Positions 1 through 8,589 of a DNA stretch of 64,000 nt are shown here, in pieces. The notes under the pieces were generated by a model. The model searched no databases, was not told the origin of the DNA, and saw only the letters and a program-made list of their open reading frames with translations. How positions within the stretch are numbered: the stretch's first letter is position 1; each line of letters opens with the position of its first letter. This DNA comes from Streptomyces sp. NBC_00691 (GTDB lineage Bacteria; Actinomycetota; Actinomycetes; Streptomycetales; Streptomycetaceae), in the NCBI RefSeq assembly GCF_036226665.1, contig NZ_CP109007.1:7750001-7814000 (forward strand), given 5' to 3'. The translations under genes and the position numbers were made by a program.

Positions 1-2
1 AC

Positions 3-1703
3 CGATTCCTCGCCTCAGGCAGGACGTACGAACTCCGTTTGGACATCGGCGGCCTGGAGCCCCAGAGCCTCCTCGCGGCGCAGGCCCAGCCCTTCCCCGA
101 AAGCGGCCTCGACCACACGGACGACGACGGCAGCGGTGACTGGCTCCAGGTCACCGTCGTCAGCGACGACCTGATCCTTCGCGACGCGCGGCACTGGCTC
201 TTCCTGCCCCGCGAGGGGAGTGCGTGGGTCTGCCACTGCCCGCCGGGAGGCCGGCACACCTGCGAGCCGGGACATCGTGGCCGGCACCTTCACATTCCGT
301 TCGTCGCTCCGGAGGAGCCGGGCCCGGCTCGACTGCGCCTGTTCGTGTCGTACCGCGGCAACCAGGTGCAGTCGGTCACCCTGACCGCGTCCATCGCCGC
401 CGACGAGGGACGAGGAGGAGCGACCACAGCGGTGGTCGACTACACGCTGACCTCGGGATTCACCGCGTTGAGCGAGCTGCCCCGACGCTCCGCGGCGGTT
501 CGTGTGGGGCGCCAGGGCAGCGCCATGACCATCGACGTCACCGCCGCCGAAGGGCCGCTCGCCACGTTCTGGCTCAGCGAGCACCAGGTCGTCACCGCGC
601 TGGAACGAGCACGGGCGGCACTCTTCGCCTGCCACGCCGAGTCACGCGTCGAGGGCGGAGAAGAGCGGCTGGTGAACCTCCTCGACGAGAACCACGGCAA
701 GGCCATCCCCGAACTGCTCGGGGACACGACACGGCTCGCGCGGCTCGGCTGGACGCTCTACCAGACGGTCGCGCGCAGCCGCCCGGAACGAACCGCCCTG
801 CGTCACGTGCTGCGAGAGCCCGCCGAGATCCAGGTGTGCCGGACCGAGCTGAACGACCTCGTCTTCCCCTGGGCCCTCCTGTACGACATCCCGGTGGAGA
901 GCGACGCCACGCTGGAACCGTGCGCCGCGGGGTGGGAGCGGGTACGAAGGGACCCCACGGCCCGCTCCTGCCCGGAGGGCCCCGAGCACCCGCTCAACGT
1001 GCTCTGCCCGTACGGGTTCTGGGGCTTTCGGCACATCATCGAGCAGCCTCCGTCCGTACGGAGGGGACGCCGGATCCGTCTGCGGGCGGGCCGGGAAGGA
1101 GCCGCCCCCTCCCTCACCGTGGCACGGAGCCGCGCACTCGCCGACGATGTGGCGAGCCGTCATGTGACCGCCCTGCGGGCGAGCTTCACGGACCTGCGCG
1201 TCTATGACCGGAAGCAGGCGCTCAGGGAGGCCCTGACGTACGCCCCCGGCGACTGTCTCTACTTCTACGGCCATGGACGGCGTCCGCAGGCGGGGGAGGT
1301 GTCGACACCCACCGTCCTGGAGATCGGCGGCACGGACCGGATCCTGCCCGAGGACCTGAACGCCTGGGGCGAGGACCCGGGGTGGGAGAGCTGGGAGGAG
1401 GTCGCCCCGTTGGTCTTTCTCAACGGCTGCCACACGGCCGACCACGACGCCCGGTCCTGGCTGCCGTTCGTCACGGCCTTCGCCGGACTGCAGGCATCCG
1501 GAGTGATCGGCACGGAGATCACCGTCGAGCAGGGGCTGGCGGGCCGGTTCGCCGAGCGGTTCTGGGAGCTGCTCCTCGCCGGCAGCGACGTGGGACGCGC
1601 CCTGCACCAGGTCCGGATGGAGCTTCTGGGGCAGGGCAACGTCCTCGGGCTGGCCTACACGGCCTACTGTTCGGCCGCCCTGCGGCTGAGTTCCGCCTCC
1701 TGA
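3..1703 (+). CDS. CHAT-domain protein, 5' end outside the window
   Basis: C-terminal part of a CHAT (caspase-like, HetF-associated with TPR) protein. The reading frame is open to the window edge, and the first in-window start (TTG at 39) has no ribosome site, so the gene probably begins upstream. The last ~200 residues carry the CHAT fold: a histidine in the context YFYGHGR and the cysteine in FLNGCHT form the expected His-Cys dyad, followed by helices ending in GLAYTAYCSAALRL. The preceding ~300 residues are not assignable by eye. CHAT domains are clan CD-like proteases used in bacterial signalling and immune-like systems. The following gene, on the opposite strand, encodes a small membrane protein. 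Family call is firm; substrate and pathway are unknown. Confidence 0.85.
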   Translation, partial: RFLASGRTYELRLDIGGLEPQSLLAAQAQPFPESGLDHTDDDGSGDWLQVTVVSDDLILRDARHWLFLPREGSAWVCHCPPGGRHTCEPGHRGRHLHIPFVAPEEPGPARLRLFVSYRGNQVQSVTLTASIAADEGRGGATTAVVDYTLTSGFTALSELPRRSAAVRVGRQGSAMTIDVTAAEGPLATFWLSEHQVVTALERARAALFACHAESRVEGGEERLVNLLDENHGKAIPELLGDTTRLARLGWTLYQTVARSRPERTALRHVLREPAEIQVCRTELNDLVFPWALLYDIPVESDATLEPCAAGWERVRRDPTARSCPEGPEHPLNVLCPYGFWGFRHIIEQPPSVRRGRRIRLRAGREGAAPSLTVARSRALADDVASRHVTALRASFTDLRVYDRKQALREALTYAPGDCLYFYGHGRRPQAGEVSTPTVLEIGGTDRILPEDLNAWGEDPGWESWEEVAPLVFLNGCHTADHDARSWLPFVTAFAGLQASGVIGTEITVEQGLAGRFAERFWELLLAGSDVGRALHQVRMELLGQGNVLGLAYTAYCSAALRLSSAS

Positions 1704-1730
1704 CGGACCGCCCGCCGGTGCGACGGGGCG

Positions 1731-2123
1731 TCAGATGTCGCCCATCCAGGTCGAACTGCGCGGCCCCGCCTCGACCGGCTCGGTCGTCCCGGCGGGCGCC
1801 GCCTCCACCACCGGCGTCGCCTGCCCGGGGATCCGCGCCGCCTCGCGCTTGGCCTGGGCCTTCCGCTCCCATCGGTCGACCAGGAGTCCGACGACGAAGT
1901 ACGCGAAGAAGCCGGCGAACAACCCGATGCCGTAGCAGGCGAAGAGGTCCGGCTCCGCGAACTGCGTGTTGATGACCGCGCCGCCGCCCAGCGCCGCGAT
2001 CACCGTGATGAGATCGGTGATCCTGGGCGCGTTCGCGGCCCGTCGCAGCGTCCGGTAGGCGATCCAGCCGATGACGGCGCCGAACGCGCCCGCACCCCAG
2101 AGGCTGAACATCGAAACCTGCAC
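1731..2123 (-). CDS. small membrane protein of unknown function
   Basis: 130-residue protein with at least two hydrophobic helices in the first ~90 residues (around GAFGAVIGWIAYRTL, a middle segment LITVIAALGGGAVI, and FACYGIGLFAGFFAYFVVGL) followed by a charged, Pro/Ala-rich cytoplasmic tail. I chose the GTG at 2123 because GGAAGGA sits six bases upstream; an ATG four codons further in (2111) has no such spacing. It converges on the CHAT gene with a 27-base gap. No enzyme motif is visible. A partnership with the CHAT protein is only a guess from proximity. Confidence 0.7.
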   Translation of the reverse strand: MQVSMFSLWGAGAFGAVIGWIAYRTLRRAANAPRITDLITVIAALGGGAVINTQFAEPDLFACYGIGLFAGFFAYFVVGLLVDRWERKAQAKREAARIPGQATPVVEAAPAGTTEPVEAGPRSSTWMGDI

Positions 2124-2291
2124 GTCTGTTCCTTCCGGTCGTCCGGTCACCCTGGTGACTCCGGGTGTCAACGTACAGCCCGTGACCCCGGTGTACGCCG
2201 CGGTGGACTCCACGAGCGGCGAGCGGCGTGCGCTCAAGACCATCAGCGACACGGGGGCCGATCCCTCCTGAGGCGGTCGCCCTCTTCGCAC

Positions 2292-2519
2292 GTCGGGTGG
2301 GACGGTGCACCGCGAGGGCGACCGGAGTTCACCGAGCGGTGGTTCACGTCGCACATCGGCTGGTCCGCCGTCCGCGTCGTCGAGGGCGACGACGCCGGCG
2401 CGGAGGGAGTGGTCCGCGAGATGCGCCGGCAGGTGCGGGACTTCCGGCCGCAGGAGGCCGGGGCCTGGGAGCAGCGAGCGCACAACACTCTGGGGGAACT
2501 CTGGGAGCATCTCGGCTGA
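2292..2519 (+). pseudogene. coding remnant without a start codon
   Basis: About 76 codons with almost perfect G/C at third positions, ending at TGA 2517-2519, and a protein-like composition (WFTSHIGWSAVRVVEGDD, then AWEQRAHNTLGELWEHLG). No ATG/GTG/TTG with a ribosome site opens this frame near its 5' end; the only internal starts would give a 36-residue peptide. This looks like the 3' end of a lost gene, left between the membrane protein and the lanthipeptide locus. The family is not recognisable by eye. Confidence 0.4.
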
Positions 2520-2586
2520 CCACCCGGCGCGCCCCGCGATCAGGTGCCGGCACCCCACGGCGTCGGGCGAACGGCCCTGGCCGGGG

Positions 2587-2618
2587 CCGGTGGCGGGGCC
2601 ACCGGTCCCGGGGACCGG
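2587..2618 (-). terminator. overlapping hairpins after the lanthipeptide precursor gene
   Basis: Two GC-rich hairpins overlap just downstream of the precursor stop (2623): CCGGTCC/GGACCGG at 2602-2618 with a three-base loop, and CCGGTGG/CCACCGG at 2587-2605 with a five-base loop. They share bases and cannot form together. There is no T-run, as is common for Streptomyces terminators. Confidence 0.5.
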
Positions 2619-2622
2619 CACG

Positions 2623-2736
2623 CTACATCGGCTCGGGGAAGATGTCGCTGATGCTCCACGCGACGCTGAAGCACGGGGGAAGGGCGTGGGTCTCCGGCTC
2701 GGGGTCCAGGGTCTGGAGCGCGAGGATCTGGGTCAT
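2623..2736 (-). CDS. class III lanthipeptide precursor peptide
   Basis: 37-residue peptide missed by usual length cut-offs. The ATG at 2736 follows GGAG with a seven-base spacer. The leader opens MTQILALQTLDPEPE, which contains the (I/L)LxLQ helix motif that class III LanKC enzymes recognise (compare LFDLQ in RamS and LLDLQ in AmfS). The C-terminal part reads PPCFSVAWSISDIF followed by PEPM: one Cys (22) and three Ser (24, 28, 30). The usual class III core has Ser-x-x-Ser-x(2-5)-Cys; here Cys precedes every core Ser. The gene lies 111 bases downstream of the LanKC gene on the same strand. Identification rests on the leader motif, size and position; the modification pattern is unknown. Confidence 0.8.
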   Translation of the reverse strand: MTQILALQTLDPEPETHALPPCFSVAWSISDIFPEPM

Positions 2737-2847
2737 GGCTGTTCTCCGCCTTCTTCTCGGGGTGGTGCCGGTCGGCACCTGCGGACCTCCGGCACGGCGC
2801 GGATCGCCGCCCTGCCGGGGTGTTCGTGGGACGCCCTCCGGACGCCG

Positions 2848-5433
2848 TCAGCCGACGGCCGGGGCCAGGGGACGGGCGTGGTGGGGCTCCGTCAGGAGGG
2901 GCCCGGCCAGCAGGCGGTGGAGGGTCAGCAGCACCCCGGCCCCGCCGCTGGACAGGTCGGCGGTGAACCGCTGCGAACCCGCTCCGAGGAAACGGACACC
3001 GCGCCGGTACGGGACGGCGTACTTCAGCAGCCCGGTGGCGGCGCGCACCGCGTCCCCGCGGGCGGCGTCCGTGCCGGTGAGTTCGGCGTGCTCGGTCAGG
3101 AACCACGTCAGCCCGGCCAGCCCCCGGTGCAGCCCCACCTCCTTCGTGACACAGGAGACCCGGATGCCGGCGACCAGCCTCGGCAGCGCCTCGGCGCAGC
3201 GTTCGTCCGGCGCGGTGGCCATGTAGCGGGTGAGCACCGACGCGACGCCGGCCGCGCCCGTGGCCAGGTACGGCATGGCACGGGTGAGCCGAGCGTCGTC
3301 GGAGAGGGACAGGGACCCGTCGTCCAGCGCGAAGGTCCGGTCCAGCTCCTGGTGGAGCAACGCGCGGCCAGCCTCCAGACAGCGCGCCTCGTCCGTCGCG
3401 CGGGCCAGGCGGTACAGGAAGAGCGCGAGCCCCGAGCGGCCGTGCAGCAGGCCGCGGGCGTCGTGCTCGCCGAGGACGGCCGACAGGTCGGTCGTGCGCA
3501 GCAGGGCCTCTCCGGCCGCGGCGGCCCGCTCCAGGTGGCCGCTCTCCCCGGTCAGCCGGTGCAGGGCGAGCCACGCCAGACCGACCCCGGCCCGCCCGCC
3601 GGCCAGCGTGCCGCAGGAGGTGGTGAGCGGGTGGTCGTCGGCGTCCCCGAGCAGGTCGACGGCCTCGTCCAGCAGACCGAGGCCGGCCAGGACCCGGGCG
3701 ATGCCGGCGGTGCCGACGAGCAGTCCGGGAGGCAGCGCGTGGCGCTGCGCGAGCGTGTCGCGACGCAGCCGGCCGCGGATCTCCTCCGGGACCGCTGCCC
3801 CGGCGCGACGCAGGGCGTGCACCACCCCCGCCGTGCCGTGGGCCAGACACACGTTGTTGGTCCGGAAGGCCTCGGGCGAGGGCGGGAAGGCCCACTCCGG
3901 CCGGTCGGCGTCAGCCGTCTCCAGCAGCCCCGCGGCCACGTCCTCGGCCAGCCGGGCCAGGCAGCCGCGCGGATCCGCGTCCAGCTCGGCCGGGGAGGGC
4001 AGGGGGTCACGAACGACGCGGCCCCGTACGGGGTGGAAGGCGGTGGCCCGCTGCCACAGGTCCCGCGGCGGAGCCACGTCCGCCAGGTCACGGCGCAGCA
4101 GGGCGAGGTTGGCGGGCGCGTGTTCGGCGATCTCGTGGAACGGCGCCACGCAGGCGAACGCGACCGCCGACATGCCGTACCGGTCCTGCAGCAGCGGATC
4201 GTCGGCGGTCCGGAGCAGGCCGGGCGGCGGCGTGAACCCCGGGGTGCCCATCGGGGAGGGCGGCGCGGACAGCTCCGAGGCCGCCTCGAAGTCCACCAGC
4301 CGGACCCCGCCCTCCGGCGTGACCAGGACGTTGCCCAGGCTGAGGTCACCGAACCGGTGGCCGGCGGCGTGCAGCCGGTCCAGCGCGGCGTCCAGCCTGT
4401 CCAGCAGGCGCCGGCACGCCTCGTAGTACGCGGCGACGGACGCGGCCGTGCGGTCGGCGCGGGCCAGCGGGGAGGACCGGCTCAGCCAGCCCACCAGCGG
4501 CTGCCCGGCGATGTGCTCGGTGACGAGGAAGTCGTGCTCCCACTCCGTGAAGTGCTCCAGCGGCTCCGGACCCACTCCGGGGGCGGCCGCGTGGAGCTCG
4601 CGCAGGACGCGGTACTCGTGCCGCAGCCGCCGCCGCGCGTCGGTCCCGTCGAGGACCAGGCCGTTGTGGGCGCGGGCCTCCTTGACGAAGACGGTGCGGC
4701 CGGTCCGCCGGTCCCGGGCCTGGTAGGTGCCACCGGCGTTGCTCAGGCGCACCGCGCGGGTCACCTCGTAGTCGCGGATCAGGATCGGGCCGGCGTGCGG
4801 CCGCTCCTCCTGCTCGACGAAGGGGTCCGTGATCCCGGCGGGCAGGTGGAAGGCCGGAAGCCGCAGGTCCACGGTCTCGCGGCCGGAGCCGTCGAGGACG
4901 AGCCCCTCCCGGGTGCCGTCGGCGCGCAGCCTGCTGCGGTCACCGAACGAGCCGTAGCGGTAGTGGACCGTCCGCGAGTCGCGGAAACGCCGGTCGGTGA
5001 GGACGTACGGTCCCTCCTCACCGTCGAGCGCGTCGCGCAGACGTTCGAGGAGTCGGCGGGCAGTGGCCGTGTCCGGCGGGTAGACGGCACAGAACTTGCC
5101 CGCCTGGGCCCGCTCTGCGTGCTTGTGATGGAGGAAGAGGAAGAAGAGCCGGGCGCTCAGGTGCTTGAACGGCACACCTTCGGAGAAGCAGATCCCGGCG
5201 ACCGTGTCGAGCACGTGCTGCGCCCGGTCGAGCCGCGCGGACACGTGGATCTTCCAGCCCTGCTCGGCGAGCACGGTGCGCGGACCGCTCCAGACCGTCC
5301 AGACGCCCTGGGCGGCGCCGCGCACACCTGGCGGCACCTCGCCGGGAACGAAGCGCGGCCCCGGGTCCGCCACGCAGGTCAGCGGCCGGTAGTACTCCCG
5401 GTCCGCGAGCGCTTCGCCGAAGCCTTCGAGCAC
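2848..5433 (-). CDS. class III lanthipeptide synthetase (LanKC: lyase-kinase-cyclase)
   Basis: 861 residues, the normal size for a trifunctional LanKC, which phosphorylates Ser/Thr in the precursor, eliminates phosphate to give dehydroamino acids, and cyclises. Order: N-terminal lyase region (~1-215, including FKHLSARLFFLFLHHKHAE), kinase (~215-470; lysine in VFVKEARAH, catalytic loop HRFGDLSLGNVLV, DFG equivalent VDFEAA), then a LanC-like cyclase (~480-861) with SCGTLAGGRAGVG and HGRSG repeats. The Cys and Cys-His zinc ligands of class I, II and IV cyclases are absent, which marks class III. I prefer the GTG at 5433 (GGAG five bases upstream) over the longer TTG frame at 5469. No ABC transporter or peptidase lies next to it, so export and leader removal must be supplied elsewhere. 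Confidence 0.93.
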   Translation of the reverse strand: MLEGFGEALADREYYRPLTCVADPGPRFVPGEVPPGVRGAAQGVWTVWSGPRTVLAEQGWKIHVSARLDRAQHVLDTVAGICFSEGVPFKHLSARLFFLFLHHKHAERAQAGKFCAVYPPDTATARRLLERLRDALDGEEGPYVLTDRRFRDSRTVHYRYGSFGDRSRLRADGTREGLVLDGSGRETVDLRLPAFHLPAGITDPFVEQEERPHAGPILIRDYEVTRAVRLSNAGGTYQARDRRTGRTVFVKEARAHNGLVLDGTDARRRLRHEYRVLRELHAAAPGVGPEPLEHFTEWEHDFLVTEHIAGQPLVGWLSRSSPLARADRTAASVAAYYEACRRLLDRLDAALDRLHAAGHRFGDLSLGNVLVTPEGGVRLVDFEAASELSAPPSPMGTPGFTPPPGLLRTADDPLLQDRYGMSAVAFACVAPFHEIAEHAPANLALLRRDLADVAPPRDLWQRATAFHPVRGRVVRDPLPSPAELDADPRGCLARLAEDVAAGLLETADADRPEWAFPPSPEAFRTNNVCLAHGTAGVVHALRRAGAAVPEEIRGRLRRDTLAQRHALPPGLLVGTAGIARVLAGLGLLDEAVDLLGDADDHPLTTSCGTLAGGRAGVGLAWLALHRLTGESGHLERAAAAGEALLRTTDLSAVLGEHDARGLLHGRSGLALFLYRLARATDEARCLEAGRALLHQELDRTFALDDGSLSLSDDARLTRAMPYLATGAAGVASVLTRYMATAPDERCAEALPRLVAGIRVSCVTKEVGLHRGLAGLTWFLTEHAELTGTDAARGDAVRAATGLLKYAVPYRRGVRFLGAGSQRFTADLSSGGAGVLLTLHRLLAGPLLTEPHHARPLAPAVG

Positions 5434-5614
5434 GGCATCTCCTCGCACGGTGGTAAGGGGCGGCCACAACGGCTGTGCCGGACGCTAGGACCGGCGGGTA
5501 TGGAAACGGTTCGTCGCCGGCATGCGACCGGTATCGGGGAGGAACGCCCCGCTACCCGGGAGAACGCCCGGGCCGTGGAGTGCGCCGAGCACTCCGGCGT
5601 AGGAGCCTGGTGGT

Positions 5615-6718
5615 GTGGTGAAGCCAAGGAGGGCGGCGACCGACGCGTACCGGCGGAGCTGGCTGAGTGGAGCCCCGCCGCCCCGTTGGGTGCGGGTCCT
5701 GCCCGTGCTGCTGCTCGTCGGGGTCGGAGCGGCCTCCCTGACCGACTCCGCTCCGCTGGACCTCGGCTTCCTGCTCGGCGCCGTGCCCCCGCTGGCCGTC
5801 CTGGCCTACGGACCGCTGGCCACGGCGATGCTCGGCGCGGCGACGATCGGGCTGCTGACCATCCCCGCCTTCCATCTGAACCGGCCCGGCAACACCGATC
5901 TCTTCACCCTCGGCTTCGTCGCGACCCTGAGCATCTTCGTCTCCTTCGTCCGAGGGCGCCGGGACCAGCAGCTCGATCTGGAACGCACCATCGCCGAGAC
6001 GGCCCAGCGCGCCATCGTGCCGGACGTACGGCGGCGGGTCGGACCCGTGCGCTGCGCCAGCCTGTACCGCGCCGCCGAGCGCGGCGCGCTGGTGGGAGGC
6101 GACTTCTTCGACGTCCGGCCCGGCCCCCACGGGGTGCGGGCGGTCCTCGGCGACGTACAGGGCCACGGTCTGTCGGCCGTCGCGACGGTCGCCTCGGTCA
6201 TGGGGGCGTTCCGCGAGGCGGTACTGGACGACGCGGACGCGGAGTCGATCGCGGCGAGGCTGGACCGCAGGCTCGTGGTCGACTCGGCGCGGACGGAGCA
6301 CGCGGAACTCTTCGCCACGGCCGTCATCCTGGACTTCGCGCCGCACCGGCGGGAGGTCCGGGTCCTGGCCTGCGGCCACCCGCCGCCGGTCCTGCTGCGC
6401 GGCGGAGCCGTGAGCACCCTCGAACTCGATCCCGGACCGCCCCTGGGACTGGGGCTCGCCGACGTCCTGCCCGGAGCCGCCGCCATGGTGTCGCTGCTGC
6501 CCGGGGACCGCCTGCTCCTGGCGTCGGACGGCGTCCTGGAGGCGCGGGACGCCTCCGGCGTCTTCTACCCCTTCGTCGAGCGTCTCGCCCGGATGACCGA
6601 TGTCGGCCTGGACGAGCTGCCCGACGAGATCTGGGCCGACCTGAGCGTCTACGCCCCCAAGATCCAGGACGATGTCACCCTCCTGATCCTCACCCTGGAC
6701 ACCACCGGGCAGGACTGA
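5615..6718 (+). CDS. SpoIIE-family PP2C phosphatase, membrane-anchored
   Basis: 367 residues. Residues ~25-110 hold three or four hydrophobic segments (around VLPVLLLVGVGAASL, LLGAVPPLAVLAYG, LGFVATLSIFVSF); ~135-365 form a PP2C/SpoIIE catalytic domain with the metal-binding motifs VGGDFFDVR, LGDVQGHGLSAV, ACGHPPPVL and LLASDGVLEAR. Such phosphatases in Streptomyces typically dephosphorylate anti-sigma antagonist proteins. The GTG at 5615 follows AGGAG with a nine-base spacer. It is transcribed divergently from the LanKC gene across a 181-base region and lies upstream of the ferredoxin-P450 operon. Its partner is not in the window. Confidence 0.9.
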   Translation: MVKPRRAATDAYRRSWLSGAPPPRWVRVLPVLLLVGVGAASLTDSAPLDLGFLLGAVPPLAVLAYGPLATAMLGAATIGLLTIPAFHLNRPGNTDLFTLGFVATLSIFVSFVRGRRDQQLDLERTIAETAQRAIVPDVRRRVGPVRCASLYRAAERGALVGGDFFDVRPGPHGVRAVLGDVQGHGLSAVATVASVMGAFREAVLDDADAESIAARLDRRLVVDSARTEHAELFATAVILDFAPHRREVRVLACGHPPPVLLRGGAVSTLELDPGPPLGLGLADVLPGAAAMVSLLPGDRLLLASDGVLEARDASGVFYPFVERLARMTDVGLDELPDEIWADLSVYAPKIQDDVTLLILTLDTTGQD

Positions 6719-6791
6719 CGGGACGGGGCCCCGGGCCGGCTCCCGTCGGTTCCCGGGACCCGACGTGCCGCCTGCCGGGGGGACGAGGGCG

Positions 6792-6847
6792 GGACACGGC
6801 CGTACCGCCACGGGCCGGGTGAGAGCCGGACACGGCCGTACCGCCAC
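6792..6847. repeat. 20-bp perfect direct repeat upstream of the ferredoxin-P450 operon
   Basis: The 20-mer beginning GGACACGGCCGT occurs at 6792-6811 and again at 6828-6847, a 36-base period, in the 238-base gap between the phosphatase and ferredoxin genes. Perfectly repeated 20-mers in a promoter region suggest paired regulator sites. No regulator is identified. Confidence 0.6.
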
Positions 6848-6956
6848 CGGAGCCGCGCCGTGTCACTCGATCGGTCCGCTCCTCGTCGCTGTGGCCCCTC
6901 CCGACGACGAGAGTGGGCGCGTGGGCCTGACCGGGCCGTCGGAGAGGACCGATCCC

Positions 6957-7184
6957 GTGGTGAGCATTGCCGTCGATCTGAACCGCTGCCAGGGGTACGC
7001 ACAGTGCGCGTTCCTCGCTCCCGAGATCTTCACCATGCACGGCGACGAGGCGCTGCTGTACGACCCGGACGCCGACGAGGCGCAACGCGAGAAGCTGGCC
7101 CAGGCCGCCGCGGCCTGCCCCGTGCAGGCCATCCTCGTCGACGCCGTGGACGAGCCGGCCGAGGCGGTGCCCGGTGCTCGGTGA
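6957..7184 (+). CDS. 3Fe-4S type ferredoxin with a CxxYxxC motif
   Basis: 75 residues. The cluster-binding motif reads CQGYAQC near the N terminus and CPVQAI near the C terminus, giving three cysteines and therefore a [3Fe-4S] cluster. Position X of the CxxXxxC motif is Tyr, a variant seen in some actinobacterial P450 ferredoxins. It should carry electrons from the reductase (next gene) to the P450 (the one after). The GTG at 6957 is nine bases after GGAGAGG; the frame is open further upstream but only this start has a ribosome site. The stop overlaps the reductase start by 11 bases, so the two are translationally linked. Confidence 0.9.
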   Translation: MVSIAVDLNRCQGYAQCAFLAPEIFTMHGDEALLYDPDADEAQREKLAQAAAACPVQAILVDAVDEPAEAVPGAR

Positions 7185-8565
7185 CGGAGCCCTGGAGCGG
7201 CTGAGACATGAGGGCCGCATCGTCGTCGTCGGCGCATCGCTGGCAGGCCTGCGGGCTGCCGAGACCCTGCGTGCCAAAGGTTTCGCGGGATCTCTGACCA
7301 TGATCGGCGATGAGCCCCACGAACCGTACGACCGGCCTCCGCTGTCCAAGGGCGTGCTCCTGGGCAGGGCGCGCGCGGACCGCACCGCGCTGCCCCGGCT
7401 CCGGACCGTCGACGCGACCTGGCGGCTCGGCGTGCCCGCCACCGCCCTGGACATGGCCGGGCGGAAGGTGCGGCTGGCCGACGGCGACGAGGTGCCGTAC
7501 GACCGGCTGCTGATCGCCACCGGTGTCCGGGCGCGGCCGTGGCCGCGCGAGGAGGAGGCCGAACTCGACGGCGTCTTCGTGCTGCGGACCCGCGACGAGG
7601 GGGCCGCGCTCGCCCGTCGGCTCGACGGGGGACCGCGACGGGTCCTCGTCATCGGGGGAGGGTTCGCGGGCTCGGAGGTCGCCTCCGCCTGCCGCGAACG
7701 CGGCATCCCCGTCACCGTCGCCGAACGGGGCGCCGCGCCCCTGGTCGGCGCCCTCGGCGGGGTGGTCGCCGCGGTGGCCGCGGGACTCCAGCGCGAGCAC
7801 GGTGTGGACCTGCGGTGCGGGATCATGGTGACCGCTCTGGAGGGCGACGCCTCGGGACGGGTGCGCGCCGCCCATCTGTCCGACGGCTCCACCGTGGAGA
7901 CCGACGTGGTGGTCGTCTCGCTCGGCGCCCTCCGCAACACCGAATGGCTGGACGGTTCCGGACTCGGGGCCGGCCCCCGCGGTATCGCCTGCGACGCCGG
8001 CTGCCGGGCCTTCGACATCCGCGGCATCGTCACCGACGACATCTACGCCGCGGGCGACGTCGCCCGCAGCCCTCATCCCCTCTTCGGCTACCAGTTCCTG
8101 TCCCTGGAGCACTGGGGCAACGCCGTCGCCCAGGCCGGGATCGCCGCGCACAACATGCTCAGCGAGAGCGTCGACCGACTGCCGCACATGGACGTGCCGG
8201 CCTTCTGGTCCTCCCAGTTCGGCGTCAACGTCAAGTCGGTCGGAGTGCCGTCGATGGCGACGGACATCATGATCACGCAGGGCTCGCTGGACAGCCGCCG
8301 CTTCGTCGGTGTCTACGGATATCAGGGGCGCGTCATCGGTGCCGTCTCCTTCGACCAGGGCCGTTGGCTGCCGTTCTACAAGGAACTCATCGAGCGCACC
8401 GCTCCGTTCCCTCCGGAGTTCCCCACGGTCGACCGGCACGCGGACGGACAACGGCCGATGGACGCGGACTTCCCCGACCCGTCGGTCCCCAGCCACGGCC
8501 CCACCGTGACCCTCAGCGGATACTCGCCGGCCGACCGCCGGATGACGTTCGTCCCCGCGCACTGA
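7174..8565 (+). CDS. FAD-dependent NAD(P)H:ferredoxin reductase
   Basis: 463 residues with two Rossmann motifs: an N-terminal FAD-binding GASLAGLRAAETLR (after IVVV) and a central NAD(P)-binding GGGFAGSEVASACRE, then the FAD phosphate-contacting DDIYAAGDVA. This is the BphA4/putidaredoxin-reductase type, with a C-terminal reductase-like region. It starts at GTG 7174 inside the ferredoxin gene. Together with its neighbours it completes a class I electron-transfer chain: NAD(P)H to FAD to 3Fe-4S to haem. Confidence 0.93.
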   Translation: MLGDGALERLRHEGRIVVVGASLAGLRAAETLRAKGFAGSLTMIGDEPHEPYDRPPLSKGVLLGRARADRTALPRLRTVDATWRLGVPATALDMAGRKVRLADGDEVPYDRLLIATGVRARPWPREEEAELDGVFVLRTRDEGAALARRLDGGPRRVLVIGGGFAGSEVASACRERGIPVTVAERGAAPLVGALGGVVAAVAAGLQREHGVDLRCGIMVTALEGDASGRVRAAHLSDGSTVETDVVVVSLGALRNTEWLDGSGLGAGPRGIACDAGCRAFDIRGIVTDDIYAAGDVARSPHPLFGYQFLSLEHWGNAVAQAGIAAHNMLSESVDRLPHMDVPAFWSSQFGVNVKSVGVPSMATDIMITQGSLDSRRFVGVYGYQGRVIGAVSFDQGRWLPFYKELIERTAPFPPEFPTVDRHADGQRPMDADFPDPSVPSHGPTVTLSGYSPADRRMTFVPAH

Positions 8566-8589
8566 CCCGAACGGCCACAAGGACCTGCC

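Noticed and set aside
2305..6822. Plus-strand open frame of 1505 codons
   Set aside because: It runs antisense through the LanKC gene, has low-complexity Arg/Gly/Pro composition, and its third-position bias is wrong. The LanKC motifs on the minus strand are unambiguous.
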